Shown: positions 1 to 7,098 of the stretch, in pieces
How the letters are laid out: each line of letters begins with the position of its first letter
Position numbering within the stretch: position 1 is the first letter of the stretch
Assembly: GCF_014697375.1 (NCBI RefSeq)
Contig: NZ_JACJRS010000029.1
Location: forward strand, 1-57,699
Direction: 5' to 3'
Source: Phormidium sp. FACHB-1136
GTDB taxonomy: Bacteria > Cyanobacteriota > Cyanobacteriia > Phormidesmidales > Phormidesmidaceae
Length of the DNA: 57,699 nucleotides
The notes under the pieces: generated by a model
What the model was told of the DNA's origin: nothing
The model's input: the letters and a program-made list of their open reading frames with translations, nothing else
The model's database searches: none
Position numbers and translations under genes: made by a program

Positions 1-94
1 ACGCCAAGGCCTTGAGGTGTCGCAGATCCCGACGATGGCTATATTGACGCAGCAAGGACAGCACTTGATCATAGAGACAGGTGGTGGCTGGCAT
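1..94 (-). CDS. Transposase N-terminus, runs off the left edge
   Basis: An open frame on the minus strand begins with ATG at 94 and is still open at base 1. The 31 visible residues start MPATTCLYDQVLSLLRQYSH and go on with a basic stretch ending HLKALA. This resembles the start of cyanobacterial DDE transposases of the IS4-like group, where an amphipathic helix with alternating Leu/Arg precedes a DNA-binding region. The catalytic part lies outside the window, so the family is a guess from the N-terminus only. The neighbourhood, with other transposase pieces at 2777-3000, fits a mobile-element-rich edge. Confidence 0.45.
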   Translation of the reverse strand, partial: MPATTCLYDQVLSLLRQYSHRRDLRHLKALA

Positions 95-420
95 GGCAAA
101 GACCCTGAGATATGCAATTCCAGCGTCTCATGTCACCTCACCTTTTCCCCCTCGCAGCACGAGGTTTCAAGCCTTTCACCCACTTCTGTCAGGCAGTCAG
201 CATTCTGTGACCACCACAGCAATCCAGGGGTTCTTGCGTTGCAGAAAATTCTAAATTCAATCCCCACCATAAAGAAGAATTACAATCCCCTCCCACCCTG
301 CGAGAGATTGGGAATATCCTGAAGCATCTGGGCATATTAAGGAAGCGGCACAAGCCGCTAAATAGGTAGGTCTTTCCTCAGGTCTTCAGTCATATAACCA
401 GGTCTATAAGGAGCCCCACA
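95..420. other. Intergenic stretch upstream of the split gene
   Basis: No convincing gene is visible. The plus-strand frame from 17 to 322 has Ser/His/Cys-rich, non-protein-like composition and no ribosome binding site. A short perfect hairpin (AGCGGC-acaa-GCCGCT) lies at 344-359. A good ribosome binding site, AAGGAG, ends about 10 bases before the ATG at 421. The left part probably contains the terminal repeat and leader of the transposase at the edge, but I could not identify its end. Confidence 0.4.
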
Positions 421-879
421 ATGTTAGCCAGCGATAATTACGCCAAGATCGTGATCGGTGATGACGACCAGACCTTTGCCGAAATTGAACCTATCAACCC
501 ATCCGCCCATCAGCAAGGTAAGCCACTCCCACTTTCCAAGACACAGCTTAAGCAGTTTGGGGGAATTTTTCAGCACGTCCCCAGCTTGGCTAGTAATCTT
601 GCCGTTGCAACTAGCCAAACCTATGTCATGCGTTTTCCCCCTGAAGTTGTCAAAGGCATGGCAGATGGTTCTCTCAAAATGATGGATGCCAAGACAGGAG
701 GAGTGCGCGGTATTGTAGTTGACGCTAAAAACGGAGAAATTTTTAAGCACGTTAGCCTACATGAAGCAGGTCATCTTCAAGCCATTGCAGCCACAACTAT
801 CGCATGGCAAATGTTAGCCATGATTACGGCACAGCACTATTTGCCGGAAATTTCCTCGAAGCTGAGTCAAATTCAGTAA
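421..879 (+). CDS. Uncharacterised protein, N-terminal half of a gene split by an in-frame TAA
   Basis: This 152-residue frame has a clear AAGGAG ribosome binding site. I do not recognise the family by name. The N-terminal half is soluble-looking, with a KTGGVRGIVVDAKNGEIFKH segment around residues 91-110. A hydrophobic helix (residues about 118-140, rich in Ala, Ile, Trp and Met) follows, and then the start of an amphipathic helix ending LSQIQ. The TAA at 877-879 is followed in the same frame by GIDDIKEYMEAEDRS, which continues the helix in perfect heptad register into the next frame. The intact ancestral product was therefore probably about 401 residues. The hydrophobic helix followed by long helices could suit a membrane-inserting or membrane-binding protein; that is inference. 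Confidence 0.6.
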   Translation: MLASDNYAKIVIGDDDQTFAEIEPINPSAHQQGKPLPLSKTQLKQFGGIFQHVPSLASNLAVATSQTYVMRFPPEVVKGMADGSLKMMDAKTGGVRGIVVDAKNGEIFKHVSLHEAGHLQAIAATTIAWQMLAMITAQHYLPEISSKLSQIQ

Positions 880-903
880 GGCATTGATGACATTAAAGAA
901 TAT

Positions 904-1623
904 ATGGAGGCGGAAGATCGTAGTCTTCTTCAAAGTATCATTAAGCAAGTAGATTCCATTGCCTCATCTATTAATTCCATGATTTCTGATGATCAGACAC
1001 TATCATTGAATTTGGCTACTCTGGATTCGATTGATCGCGAATGTGGCAAGCTGACAAGAAAATACTTGAGTCTCATGAGTCAATATGTTAAAAAGTTTGA
1101 GCAGCAAAGCTTTTCAGGTTTTACTGGAGAAAAAGTTAAGGAGTCTGCCAAGCAAGGATTAAAATATGTTGAATATGCTGAGCTTGCCGTTAAGTCAGTT
1201 TTTGTTCAATTTACTTCCGCTTCATTGAGGCTTTTGATTCCAGGAAATCAACTCAGAGTCGAACGCATCTTGCAGCAGTTGAATACAGAACTAGATGAAT
1301 GGAATCAATTGCAGAAGGAATTTTTCCCTGTTTTTCAAGATAAGGTTGTCAACGATACAAATTCTTATCTGCCAATTGATGCAATTTCTAGCTTGTTTGG
1401 TGGAGGCCGACCGTTGGCAGAAGCAAGGTCGCAGATTCTTAACGGTGCCGTTGCTAAACGTGATGAGGCCATGGATCTCTATCGAGATCTGCAAGCTTCC
1501 ATCCAGGTAAAAGTCAAGGAAATCAATCAACCCACATCCTATCTAGGCTCCTCTAAGGCGTTATTGGTCGATCTGGATGACAACTATCAAGTCACCCAAG
1601 TTCTAGAGTATCAAGGTGTCTAA
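904..1623 (+). CDS. Uncharacterised helical protein, C-terminal half of the split gene
   Basis: This 239-residue frame is in the same reading frame as 421-879, separated only by TAA plus eight sense codons. It is almost entirely predicted alpha-helical (long runs such as LLQSIIKQVDSIASSINSMI), with few aromatic residues and no catalytic motif I can name. There is no good ribosome binding site before ATG 904: the preceding bases are coding-like (ATT GAT GAC ATT AAA GAA TAT). Independent translation would need reinitiation or readthrough, and the half may be a decayed remnant. The two halves are best treated as one interrupted gene. Base composition is AT-richer than the core genes further right. 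Confidence 0.55.
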   Translation: MEAEDRSLLQSIIKQVDSIASSINSMISDDQTLSLNLATLDSIDRECGKLTRKYLSLMSQYVKKFEQQSFSGFTGEKVKESAKQGLKYVEYAELAVKSVFVQFTSASLRLLIPGNQLRVERILQQLNTELDEWNQLQKEFFPVFQDKVVNDTNSYLPIDAISSLFGGGRPLAEARSQILNGAVAKRDEAMDLYRDLQASIQVKVKEINQPTSYLGSSKALLVDLDDNYQVTQVLEYQGV

Positions 1624-1647
1624 AGCTGGATGGAATTCAGCAAATAT

Positions 1648-1695
1648 CAAAATCCTCTGAGGCTTTGTAAAATGACAGCGACTCAGAGGATTTTG
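1648..1695. terminator. Bidirectional hairpin terminator after the split gene
   Basis: A perfect 14-bp inverted repeat (CAAAATCCTCTGAG at 1648-1661 and its complement at 1682-1695) encloses a 20-base loop and carries A-runs on one side and T-runs on the other. This is a strong rho-independent terminator shape on either strand, placed just after the stop at 1623 and just before the next gene. Confidence 0.7.
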
Positions 1696-1718
1696 AATTG
1701 TCGAGGAGTCGATGTCCC

Positions 1719-2513
1719 ATGTTCAAAAAGCGTCAGTCAGCCAAAATCTCCCCTATTACAGATAACCTTCTTCGCAACCCAGGCCAATCCTTAGATGAAG
1801 AGCTACAGAGAATCTGGGATGAAGATATTTCTGAGGCAATAGGAATATTGTCATTGACTTTCACGTTACTGATCTATGAATGGGTGCAATGGATCTTCAA
1901 TATTGATCCTCATCCGCTAGTGGTCACGCTTTTATTAATTCCCTTAATGCTGTTTATGATTTTGAAGCTTTATAAAGCCAAGCAACTAAGGCGGCGCTTA
2001 AAAATGGCGCGTGACGGTGAGAAAGCCGTCGGGCAATATCTGTCAGACCTACGGGAGCAAGGGCATCGTGTCTATCACGACATCATTGGTAAAAATTTTA
2101 ATATTGATCACGTAATCGTCAGTGATCGTGGCATTTTCACGGTTGAAACTAAAACCTACAGCAAGCCCTCATCGGGACGACCGACGCTGGTATTTGACGT
2201 CAATCAAATTACCCGCAATGGCAAACCGCTACAACAGGATGCCGTACAACAAGCCCAATCCCAGGCGAAATGGCTCCATGATTTGCTCCAGGAAAGCACA
2301 GGTCGAGATCTCCCTGTAAAGCCCGTGGTGGTTTTTCCAGGGTGGTTTATTGAAAAAACACCAGAAGCCAAGTCCTCTCCCGTATGGGTACTTAACCCTA
2401 AGGCTCTCCCTAAATTTCTAGAGCATGAACCTCAGCGTATTTCAGCAGAGGATGTAAAGCTAACGGCTTATCATCTCTCTCGCTACATCCGCGCCAATCC
2501 TACAGATTATTAA
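1719..2513 (+). CDS. Membrane protein with NERD (nuclease-related) domain
   Basis: A protein of about 264 residues starts at ATG 1719; GAGGAG lies 10 bases upstream, so the TTG frame start at 1698 is less likely. Two hydrophobic segments (residues about 38-60 and 67-82) precede a basic linker. The NERD domain follows, recognised by GEKAVGQYLSDL, then NFNIDHVIVSDRGIFTVETKTY with the Asp and the E-T-K of a PD-(D/E)XK-like fold, and later QAxxQAKWL and VVVFPGW. NERD proteins are thought to be nuclease relatives, often found on plasmids and in defence-rich regions, but their reactions are mostly unproven. The protein is probably anchored with the domain in the cytoplasm. The hairpin at 1648-1695 isolates it from the gene upstream. 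Confidence 0.85.
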   Translation: MFKKRQSAKISPITDNLLRNPGQSLDEELQRIWDEDISEAIGILSLTFTLLIYEWVQWIFNIDPHPLVVTLLLIPLMLFMILKLYKAKQLRRRLKMARDGEKAVGQYLSDLREQGHRVYHDIIGKNFNIDHVIVSDRGIFTVETKTYSKPSSGRPTLVFDVNQITRNGKPLQQDAVQQAQSQAKWLHDLLQESTGRDLPVKPVVVFPGWFIEKTPEAKSSPVWVLNPKALPKFLEHEPQRISAEDVKLTAYHLSRYIRANPTDY

Positions 2514-2587
2514 ATCTAGACTTTGTAAAACTTTAGGGTAGGTATCGTCTAGGGTTGGCCTCATCCATTCGTCCTAATCAACGCTTT

Positions 2588-2630
2588 GAACCCCTGAACT
2601 TCTGTAAACACCACAGTTTCTCAGGGGTTC
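2588..2630. terminator. Stem-loop downstream of the NERD gene
   Basis: A perfect 10-bp inverted repeat (GAACCCCTGA and TCAGGGGTTC) surrounds a 23-base loop. It lies 75 bases after the NERD stop codon. There is no T-run behind it, so it may be a weak terminator or a repeat element. Confidence 0.4.
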
Positions 2631-2712
2631 CTTGGTTACAGAGTACCTAAATGAGGTTGCCGTAGCGGTGAGGTTTTCTCACCCTCCCAAATTGGGTATA
2701 AACAGTCTGTAG

Positions 2713-2738
2713 TATGGGTTAGCGCAGCGTAACCCATA
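2713..2738. repeat. Short palindromic repeat of cyanobacterial REP type
   Basis: A perfect 9-bp inverted repeat, TATGGGTTA...TAACCCATA, has the loop GCGCAGCG. Short palindromes built on GGGTTA...TAACCC are dispersed in many cyanobacterial genomes. This copy lies in the gene-poor gap between the NERD gene and the IS remnants. Confidence 0.5.
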
Positions 2739-2776
2739 CAGGGCAAGGCTTTGATGCGTTACAGCAGACCTAACGC

Positions 2777-2862
2777 GAGAGTGTCCTGATTTTTGTGTAA
2801 GCCCTTGATTGTCAGAGTTTGAAACGTTCTGGAAATAGGAGAGAGTGTTCTGATTTTTGTGT
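2777..2862. mobile_element. Duplicated IS terminal sequence (IS256-like end)
   Basis: The 22-base sequence at 2777-2798 (ending TGTCCTGATTTTTGTGT) occurs again at 2841-2862 with one mismatch. Read on the other strand it is ACACAAAAATCAGGACA, like the terminal inverted repeats of IS256-family elements. No IS256 transposase is present. Two same-orientation copies 64 bp apart suggest successive insertions and deletions. The second copy runs into the transposase remnant at 2812-3000. Confidence 0.45.
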
Positions 2863-3000
2863 GGTCATCGCATCGAAGGCGATGACCACACCCTTGAGCG
2901 CGAGTTGCTCGATAAATGCGGGTAACGCTTTGATCTCATTGGTTTTGCGGTCTACCGGATAGGGCTCCAGAATCAGACCCCGTTCCACCAGATAGGCCAT
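2812..3000 (-). pseudogene. ISAs1-type transposase fragment
   Basis: A 62-residue minus-strand frame contains VDRKTNEIKALPAFIEQL followed by LKGVVIAFDAMTTQ. This is the conserved block around the first catalytic Asp of ISAs1-family (DDE) transposases, where the usual text is roughly KSNEITAIPELL...L.G.IVTIDAMG.Q. Family members are several hundred residues long, so more than 80% is missing on both sides. The sequence after TTQ no longer resembles the family and overlaps the IS256-like end repeat. It is a non-functional relic. Confidence 0.6.
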
Positions 3001-3055
3001 GGCTGAGGGCCTTGGGAATTTTCTCGGATAGAACCCTGGAACCTCGATCCATGTC

Positions 3056-4129
3056 CTAAAGGACCGTACCGCGCAGACCTTCAGCGTCCACGGGTTTGAT
3101 CAGGTAGAGCCGCAGCAGATCGCCGACAATACCCATCACCAGAGGCAGTTTCCGCAGAGACTTCAGCCAGTTGGGGCCAGCCCCTTCGCTGATGTGCTTA
3201 ATTTTGAGGTTGCGGGCGGCGGAACGTTCTAGGCGCGGGAAAAACTGGGGATGATCCACGTTCAGGGACACTGGGAAGGCACGGGCGGCGGTTTCGTTGG
3301 TTTTCCGTACCACCTGGGTATCAAATTCCGTAGCGTCTAGGCCCAGCATTTCGTAGAATTTGGCCCGTTCATGCACCGTTAAGCTGTGGGTAGCAAATAC
3401 GGAAAGCAGGAAGAATCGGCTCCACAAACGACCTTTCCAGGTGTCCCACATGTGGGGTTGAGAACGGATCAGGGCTTTGAAAATATCACCGTGGCGGTTC
3501 TCATCCTGGCACCAGCTTTCAAAGTAGTTAAACAGGGGATAGAACTTGTGTTCAGGATGCTTTTCCAAGTGACGGAAAATCAGAATATAGCGCCAGTAGC
3601 CAATCTTTTCTGAGAGGTAAACGGCGTAGATAATCCACTCTACTGGGAAGAAGGTGTAGGTGCGGTTTTTGGTCAGCTTGGCCAGATCTAGGGAAATGCC
3701 AAAATCCTGCATACATTTGTTCAGGAATCCGGCATGGCGGGCTTCATCGCGGGCCATCAGGTGAAAGATTTCCGCCAGGGGCGCGTTGCGTTCTTTCAGG
3801 CGACGGGACAGTTCTTTGAACAGCAAGAAGCCGGAAAATTCCGAGACACAGGAGCGTTCTAGGTAATCAATAAAGGCCTTGCGTTCTTCGCCTTCGATGT
3901 GATCCCACACCTGATTAAAAGAATCATCCCGAATGAAGTGGTGGCGGTTATAGTCGGCCCGCATTTCCTCGATCATCGCCTGAATGCCTTCCGCTTCTAG
4001 GGAAAGGTCGAGGTCAGCAGCTTTCTCAAAATCAGTGATGTAAAAGCGGGGTGAAAGGAGGTTTTCTTCAATGGCCGTTTTGACTTGGCTACCAGATTGG
4101 GGAGCGGGCTTGGGGAGAGCGGTCACCAT
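3056..4129 (-). CDS. acsF: Mg-protoporphyrin IX monomethyl ester oxidative cyclase (AcsF/ChlA)
   Basis: This aerobic cyclase forms the fifth ring of protochlorophyllide from Mg-protoporphyrin IX 13-monomethyl ester, using O2 and a diiron centre. The protein is about 357 residues from the ATG at 4129 (MVTALPKP...), the usual length. An upstream frame start at 4174 adds 15 residues atypical of the family. Diiron ligands lie in DEARHAGFL and DENRHGD; RFYxTDF, DYNRHHF and YLSEKIGYWRY are family signatures. The N-terminal text (ENLLSPRFYITDFEKAADLDL, EEMRADYNRHHFIRDDSFNQ) looks closer to the low-oxygen paralogue ChlA-II than to ChlA-I, as far as I remember those sequences. It is divergent from heme oxygenase and hemN, which fits a micro-oxic set. 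Confidence 0.93.
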   Translation of the reverse strand: MVTALPKPAPQSGSQVKTAIEENLLSPRFYITDFEKAADLDLSLEAEGIQAMIEEMRADYNRHHFIRDDSFNQVWDHIEGEERKAFIDYLERSCVSEFSGFLLFKELSRRLKERNAPLAEIFHLMARDEARHAGFLNKCMQDFGISLDLAKLTKNRTYTFFPVEWIIYAVYLSEKIGYWRYILIFRHLEKHPEHKFYPLFNYFESWCQDENRHGDIFKALIRSQPHMWDTWKGRLWSRFFLLSVFATHSLTVHERAKFYEMLGLDATEFDTQVVRKTNETAARAFPVSLNVDHPQFFPRLERSAARNLKIKHISEGAGPNWLKSLRKLPLVMGIVGDLLRLYLIKPVDAEGLRGTVL

Positions 4130-4604
4130 AGGGCTATTTCGGAATCCATAAAGGGCAATTAAACAAGGGGGCACATGGCCCTACAAAAGTCCCCTCCGGG
4201 GAGGGGACGGGTTGAGAGAGAAGATTGCAAACATTAGCGACAGGGCTTTATGACCCAGAAGAATTGCTTTATCGCTTTATGGCTATAAAACATAGCATAG
4301 CCCTTGACCATTTTTTTCAGTTGTTCAAGAAAATTGGGTTGACCCGCTACCTCGGCGTTCCTCGCAAGGTGCTGTAAAGGCTAGGAATGGGGAGGATTTG
4401 AGCTTCCATGCCCGTCGTCGTAACGTTTCCTAACGAGGGGTTCCCAGCGTCTCGCCTACATCCCAGGCTCAGGCTGGACAATGCCCCGACGAGCCGAGGC
4501 TGGAGGGAACACAAAACTTAACTTGCCAGTCTAGGTTTTACGCTTCATAGCTGTATAGTGATGAAAAGATTTTTCTCGAAACATTGTTACTGCGAGGTAC
4601 ATCC
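4130..4604. promoter_or_regulatory. Divergent promoter region between acsF and heme oxygenase
   Basis: These 475 bases separate two divergently transcribed tetrapyrrole genes and must hold both promoters. The stretch 4251-4340 is AT-rich, with imperfect dyads such as GGCTA...TAGCC around 4280-4302. TTCAT...ATGAA flanks TATAGT at about 4548-4566, near the heme oxygenase start. I cannot assign exact -35/-10 elements or a regulator site. In other cyanobacteria the chlAII-ho2-hemN genes are activated by the MarR-type regulator ChlR, but no such gene is in this window. Confidence 0.45.
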
Positions 4605-5354
4605 ATGACTGATCTGGCTCAGCGGCTGCGGGAAGGTAGCCAAACCTCCCACACCCTGTCGGAAAATACCGCCTTTATGAAGTGCTTTCTCAAGGGCGTG
4701 GTGGAGCTAGAACCCTTCAAAAAGCTCACCGCCGACCTGTATTTTCTCTACAGCGCCCTAGAGGAAGAAATGGCTCGCCATGCCGATCATCCTGTGGTGG
4801 GGCCGATGGTGTTTGGCGAACTGCTGCGGACGGCCAAACTGGAAGAGGATCTGGCCTATTACTATGGCGACAACTGGCGCGACCTCATCCAGGCGACCCC
4901 CGCTGGTGCCCACTACATCAGTCGCATTCGGGAAGTGTCTCGCAGCAATCCGGCCCTGTTGGTGGCCCATGCCTATGTTCGTTATATGGGGGATCTCTCC
5001 GGTGGGCAGGGGTTACGGCATATCGTGCGCTCGGCCCTAAACCTGCCCCCCGACAAGGGTACGGGCCTCCATGAATTCGACCAACTGCCTACCGTAGAAG
5101 CTAAGCGCGACTTCAAAATTCGTTATCGGGAAGCCCTCAACAGCCTGCCCGTGGATGAGGTGCTGGTTCAGGAACTGATCAACGAAGCCAACCTGGCTTT
5201 TGCCCTCAACCGCGATGTCTTTCACGAGTTGGAACCCGATGTCCGCGCCGCCGTGGGCGATCATGTGTTTGACCTGATCACCCGCCAAGACCGTCCTGGC
5301 AGCACCGAACGCCACCCCCACCACGGCATGGTGGCCCTGATGGCAACGGAATAG
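4605..5354 (+). CDS. ho: Heme oxygenase, biliverdin-forming (HO2-like)
   Basis: The enzyme opens heme to biliverdin IXalpha, CO and iron, using O2 and ferredoxin. It feeds phycobilin synthesis and iron recycling. The 249-residue product starts at ATG 4605, with GCGAGG upstream. His16 in SQTSHTLSEN is the proximal heme ligand position, and YMGDLSGGQ is the distal-helix signature. The text AFMKCFLKGVVE and the C-terminal FDLITRQDRPGSTE resemble Synechocystis HO2 (the low-oxygen isoform) more than HO1, from memory of those proteins. The gene is divergent from the cyclase and co-directional with hemN, separated by a repeat element. Confidence 0.93.
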   Translation: MTDLAQRLREGSQTSHTLSENTAFMKCFLKGVVELEPFKKLTADLYFLYSALEEEMARHADHPVVGPMVFGELLRTAKLEEDLAYYYGDNWRDLIQATPAGAHYISRIREVSRSNPALLVAHAYVRYMGDLSGGQGLRHIVRSALNLPPDKGTGLHEFDQLPTVEAKRDFKIRYREALNSLPVDEVLVQELINEANLAFALNRDVFHELEPDVRAAVGDHVFDLITRQDRPGSTERHPHHGMVALMATE

Positions 5355-5450
5355 TTCACGCATCGAACCCGCCCTCACCCCCTCAGTCCCCCTCTCCCAG
5401 GTCGGGCTACTACGTACACAGATCTTGCCGCTAGTAGCAAAATTCTGGGC

Positions 5451-5530
5451 GATCCCCCTAAATCCCCCTTGAAAAGGGGGACTTTGACTCACTCCAGTTC
5501 CCCCCTTCCTAAGGGGGGCTAGGGGGGATC
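5451..5530. repeat. Palindromic cyanobacterial interspersed repeat (GATCCCCCTAAATCCCCC type)
   Basis: An 80-bp element begins GATCCCCCTAAATCCCCC and ends with its near complement GGGGGGCTAGGGGGGATC. Internal CCCCCTT/AAGGGGG pairings add further stems. This repeat family is widely dispersed in cyanobacterial genomes and behaves like a non-autonomous element. Here it sits between heme oxygenase and hemN and would fold into a strong hairpin in a joint transcript. Confidence 0.8.
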
Positions 5531-5582
5531 CAATCTGGGGGCACAGACTTTCCAGTCCACCCTTCATAAATTCCCGATAACC

Positions 5583-6980
5583 ATGCTGTCTGTTGCCAAT
5601 CCCGTTGTTTTTGATTCTGCCCTGCTCCACAAGTACAACCAAGCCCTACCCCGCTATACCAGCTATCCGCCCGCTACGGAAATGAAGGAGAGCTTTAGTG
5701 TTAGGGATTTGGAAGCCTCCATTGCCGTTGGCAACTATAAGCAAACGCCGCTTTCCCTCTATTGTCATATTCCCTTTTGCGAATCGGCCTGTTATTTCTG
5801 TGGTTGCAACACGGTGATTACGCGCCATAAAAAAGTAGCCGATCCCTATTTGGATTATCTGGAACACAACATTATCCAGATGGCGGATAAGGTTTCTAAC
5901 CGTCAAGTCAACCAACTGCACTGGGGTGGTGGTACACCGAGTTATCTTACCCAGGCTCAAGTCGAACGGTTGTGGAATGTATTGCACCAAAATTTTGACT
6001 TTGATCCAGCGGCGGAAATTTCCATCGAAGTTAACCCCAGGGATTTGGATCGGGAGTATATCTATTTCCTCAAAAACCTAGGCTTTAAGCGGGTCAGCTT
6101 TGGTCTGCAAGACTTTGATTTCAAAGTGCAGGCGGCGGTGAACCGAATTCAGCCAGAGGACATGCTGTTTAATGCCATGGGCTGGCTACGGGAAGCCGGG
6201 TTTGAAAGCGTCAACGTGGACTTGATCTACGGTCTGCCCTACCAAAATTTGGCCACGTTCCAAAACACCATTGAGAAAACCCTGCGCCTGGATCCTGACC
6301 GGATTGCGGTGTTCAACTTTGCCTATGTGCCCTGGCTGAAGCCTGTGCAGAAAAAGCACATCAACCCCGCCACCCTGCCTGGGCCTGAGGAAAAGCTGGA
6401 AATCTTCCACATGACGATTGATCGTCTCACCGCTGGCGGCTACCAGTTCATCGGCATGGATCACTTCGCCAAGGCCGACGACGAACTCGCCATCGCCCAG
6501 CGCCAGGGCCAACTACACCGCAACTTCCAGGGCTACACCACCCAGCCCGAATCCGACCTGCTGGGCTTTGGGATGACCTCCATCAGCATGTTGCACGATG
6601 TCTATGCTCAAAACCACAAGGGCCTGCGGGATTTCTACAAAGCCATGGATGCCGACGTGTTGCCCATTGAGCGGGGGGTAGTCCTCAGCCAAGACGACAT
6701 TCTGCGCCGCACGGTAATTATGGAATTGATGTGCCAGTTTGAACTATCCAAGGCCGCCATTGAGGAAAAATATCACCTCAGTTTCGACCAGGATTTCGAT
6801 GACTACTTCGCCCGCGAACGCCAAGACCTGCAAGCCCTAGAGGCCGATGGTCTGGTGCGGCTGACTCCCAACCACATCGAAGTCCTACCCGCCGGACGGT
6901 TGTTGATTCGCAATATTGCTGCCGTGTTCGATACCTACCTGCGAAACAAAACCATCCGGCAGTTTTCCCAGTCGGTTTAG
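5583..6980 (+). CDS. hemN: Oxygen-independent coproporphyrinogen III dehydrogenase
   Basis: This radical SAM enzyme oxidatively decarboxylates coproporphyrinogen III to protoporphyrinogen IX without O2. It supplies heme and chlorophyll when the O2-dependent HemF is starved. The protein has 465 residues, full length for bacterial HemN. The cluster motif CX3CX2C is Cys66, Cys70 and Cys73 in PFCESACYFCGCN. LHWGGGTPSYL and ISIEVNPRDLD are the SAM-binding and family motifs, followed by the HemN C-terminal domain (from about residue 355). It is co-directional with heme oxygenase but 228 bp away, with a repeat between. Confidence 0.96.
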   Translation: MLSVANPVVFDSALLHKYNQALPRYTSYPPATEMKESFSVRDLEASIAVGNYKQTPLSLYCHIPFCESACYFCGCNTVITRHKKVADPYLDYLEHNIIQMADKVSNRQVNQLHWGGGTPSYLTQAQVERLWNVLHQNFDFDPAAEISIEVNPRDLDREYIYFLKNLGFKRVSFGLQDFDFKVQAAVNRIQPEDMLFNAMGWLREAGFESVNVDLIYGLPYQNLATFQNTIEKTLRLDPDRIAVFNFAYVPWLKPVQKKHINPATLPGPEEKLEIFHMTIDRLTAGGYQFIGMDHFAKADDELAIAQRQGQLHRNFQGYTTQPESDLLGFGMTSISMLHDVYAQNHKGLRDFYKAMDADVLPIERGVVLSQDDILRRTVIMELMCQFELSKAAIEEKYHLSFDQDFDDYFARERQDLQALEADGLVRLTPNHIEVLPAGRLLIRNIAAVFDTYLRNKTIRQFSQSV

Positions 6981-7002
6981 ATCTAGAGATCCCATTAAAT
7001 CC

Positions 7003-7086
7003 AGAGATCCCAGGGTTCTTGCGGCTTTGTCCAGCGAATTATCGGCACAGCAGAGAAGAACCCTGGGATCTGTACCCTGGGATCTG
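7003..7086. repeat. Inverted repeat AGATCCCAGGGTTCTT between hemN and the ABC exporter
   Basis: AGATCCCAGGGTTCTT at 7005-7020 is matched by its exact complement at 7056-7071, with a 35-base spacer. A further partial copy (CCCTGGGATCTG) follows to 7086. It lies between convergent genes, so it could terminate both. The same 17-base core forms a hairpin at 54932-54966, showing that it is a dispersed repeat family. Confidence 0.65.
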
Positions 7087-7098
7087 ATTTTGAATGCA

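Noticed and set aside
17..322. Plus-strand open frame of 101 codons
   Set aside because: Unnatural composition, no ribosome binding site, and it overlaps the better minus-strand transposase start.
5037..5642. 201-codon minus-strand frame across ho and the repeat
   Set aside because: Antisense shadow of heme oxygenase plus repeat sequence; no family resemblance.
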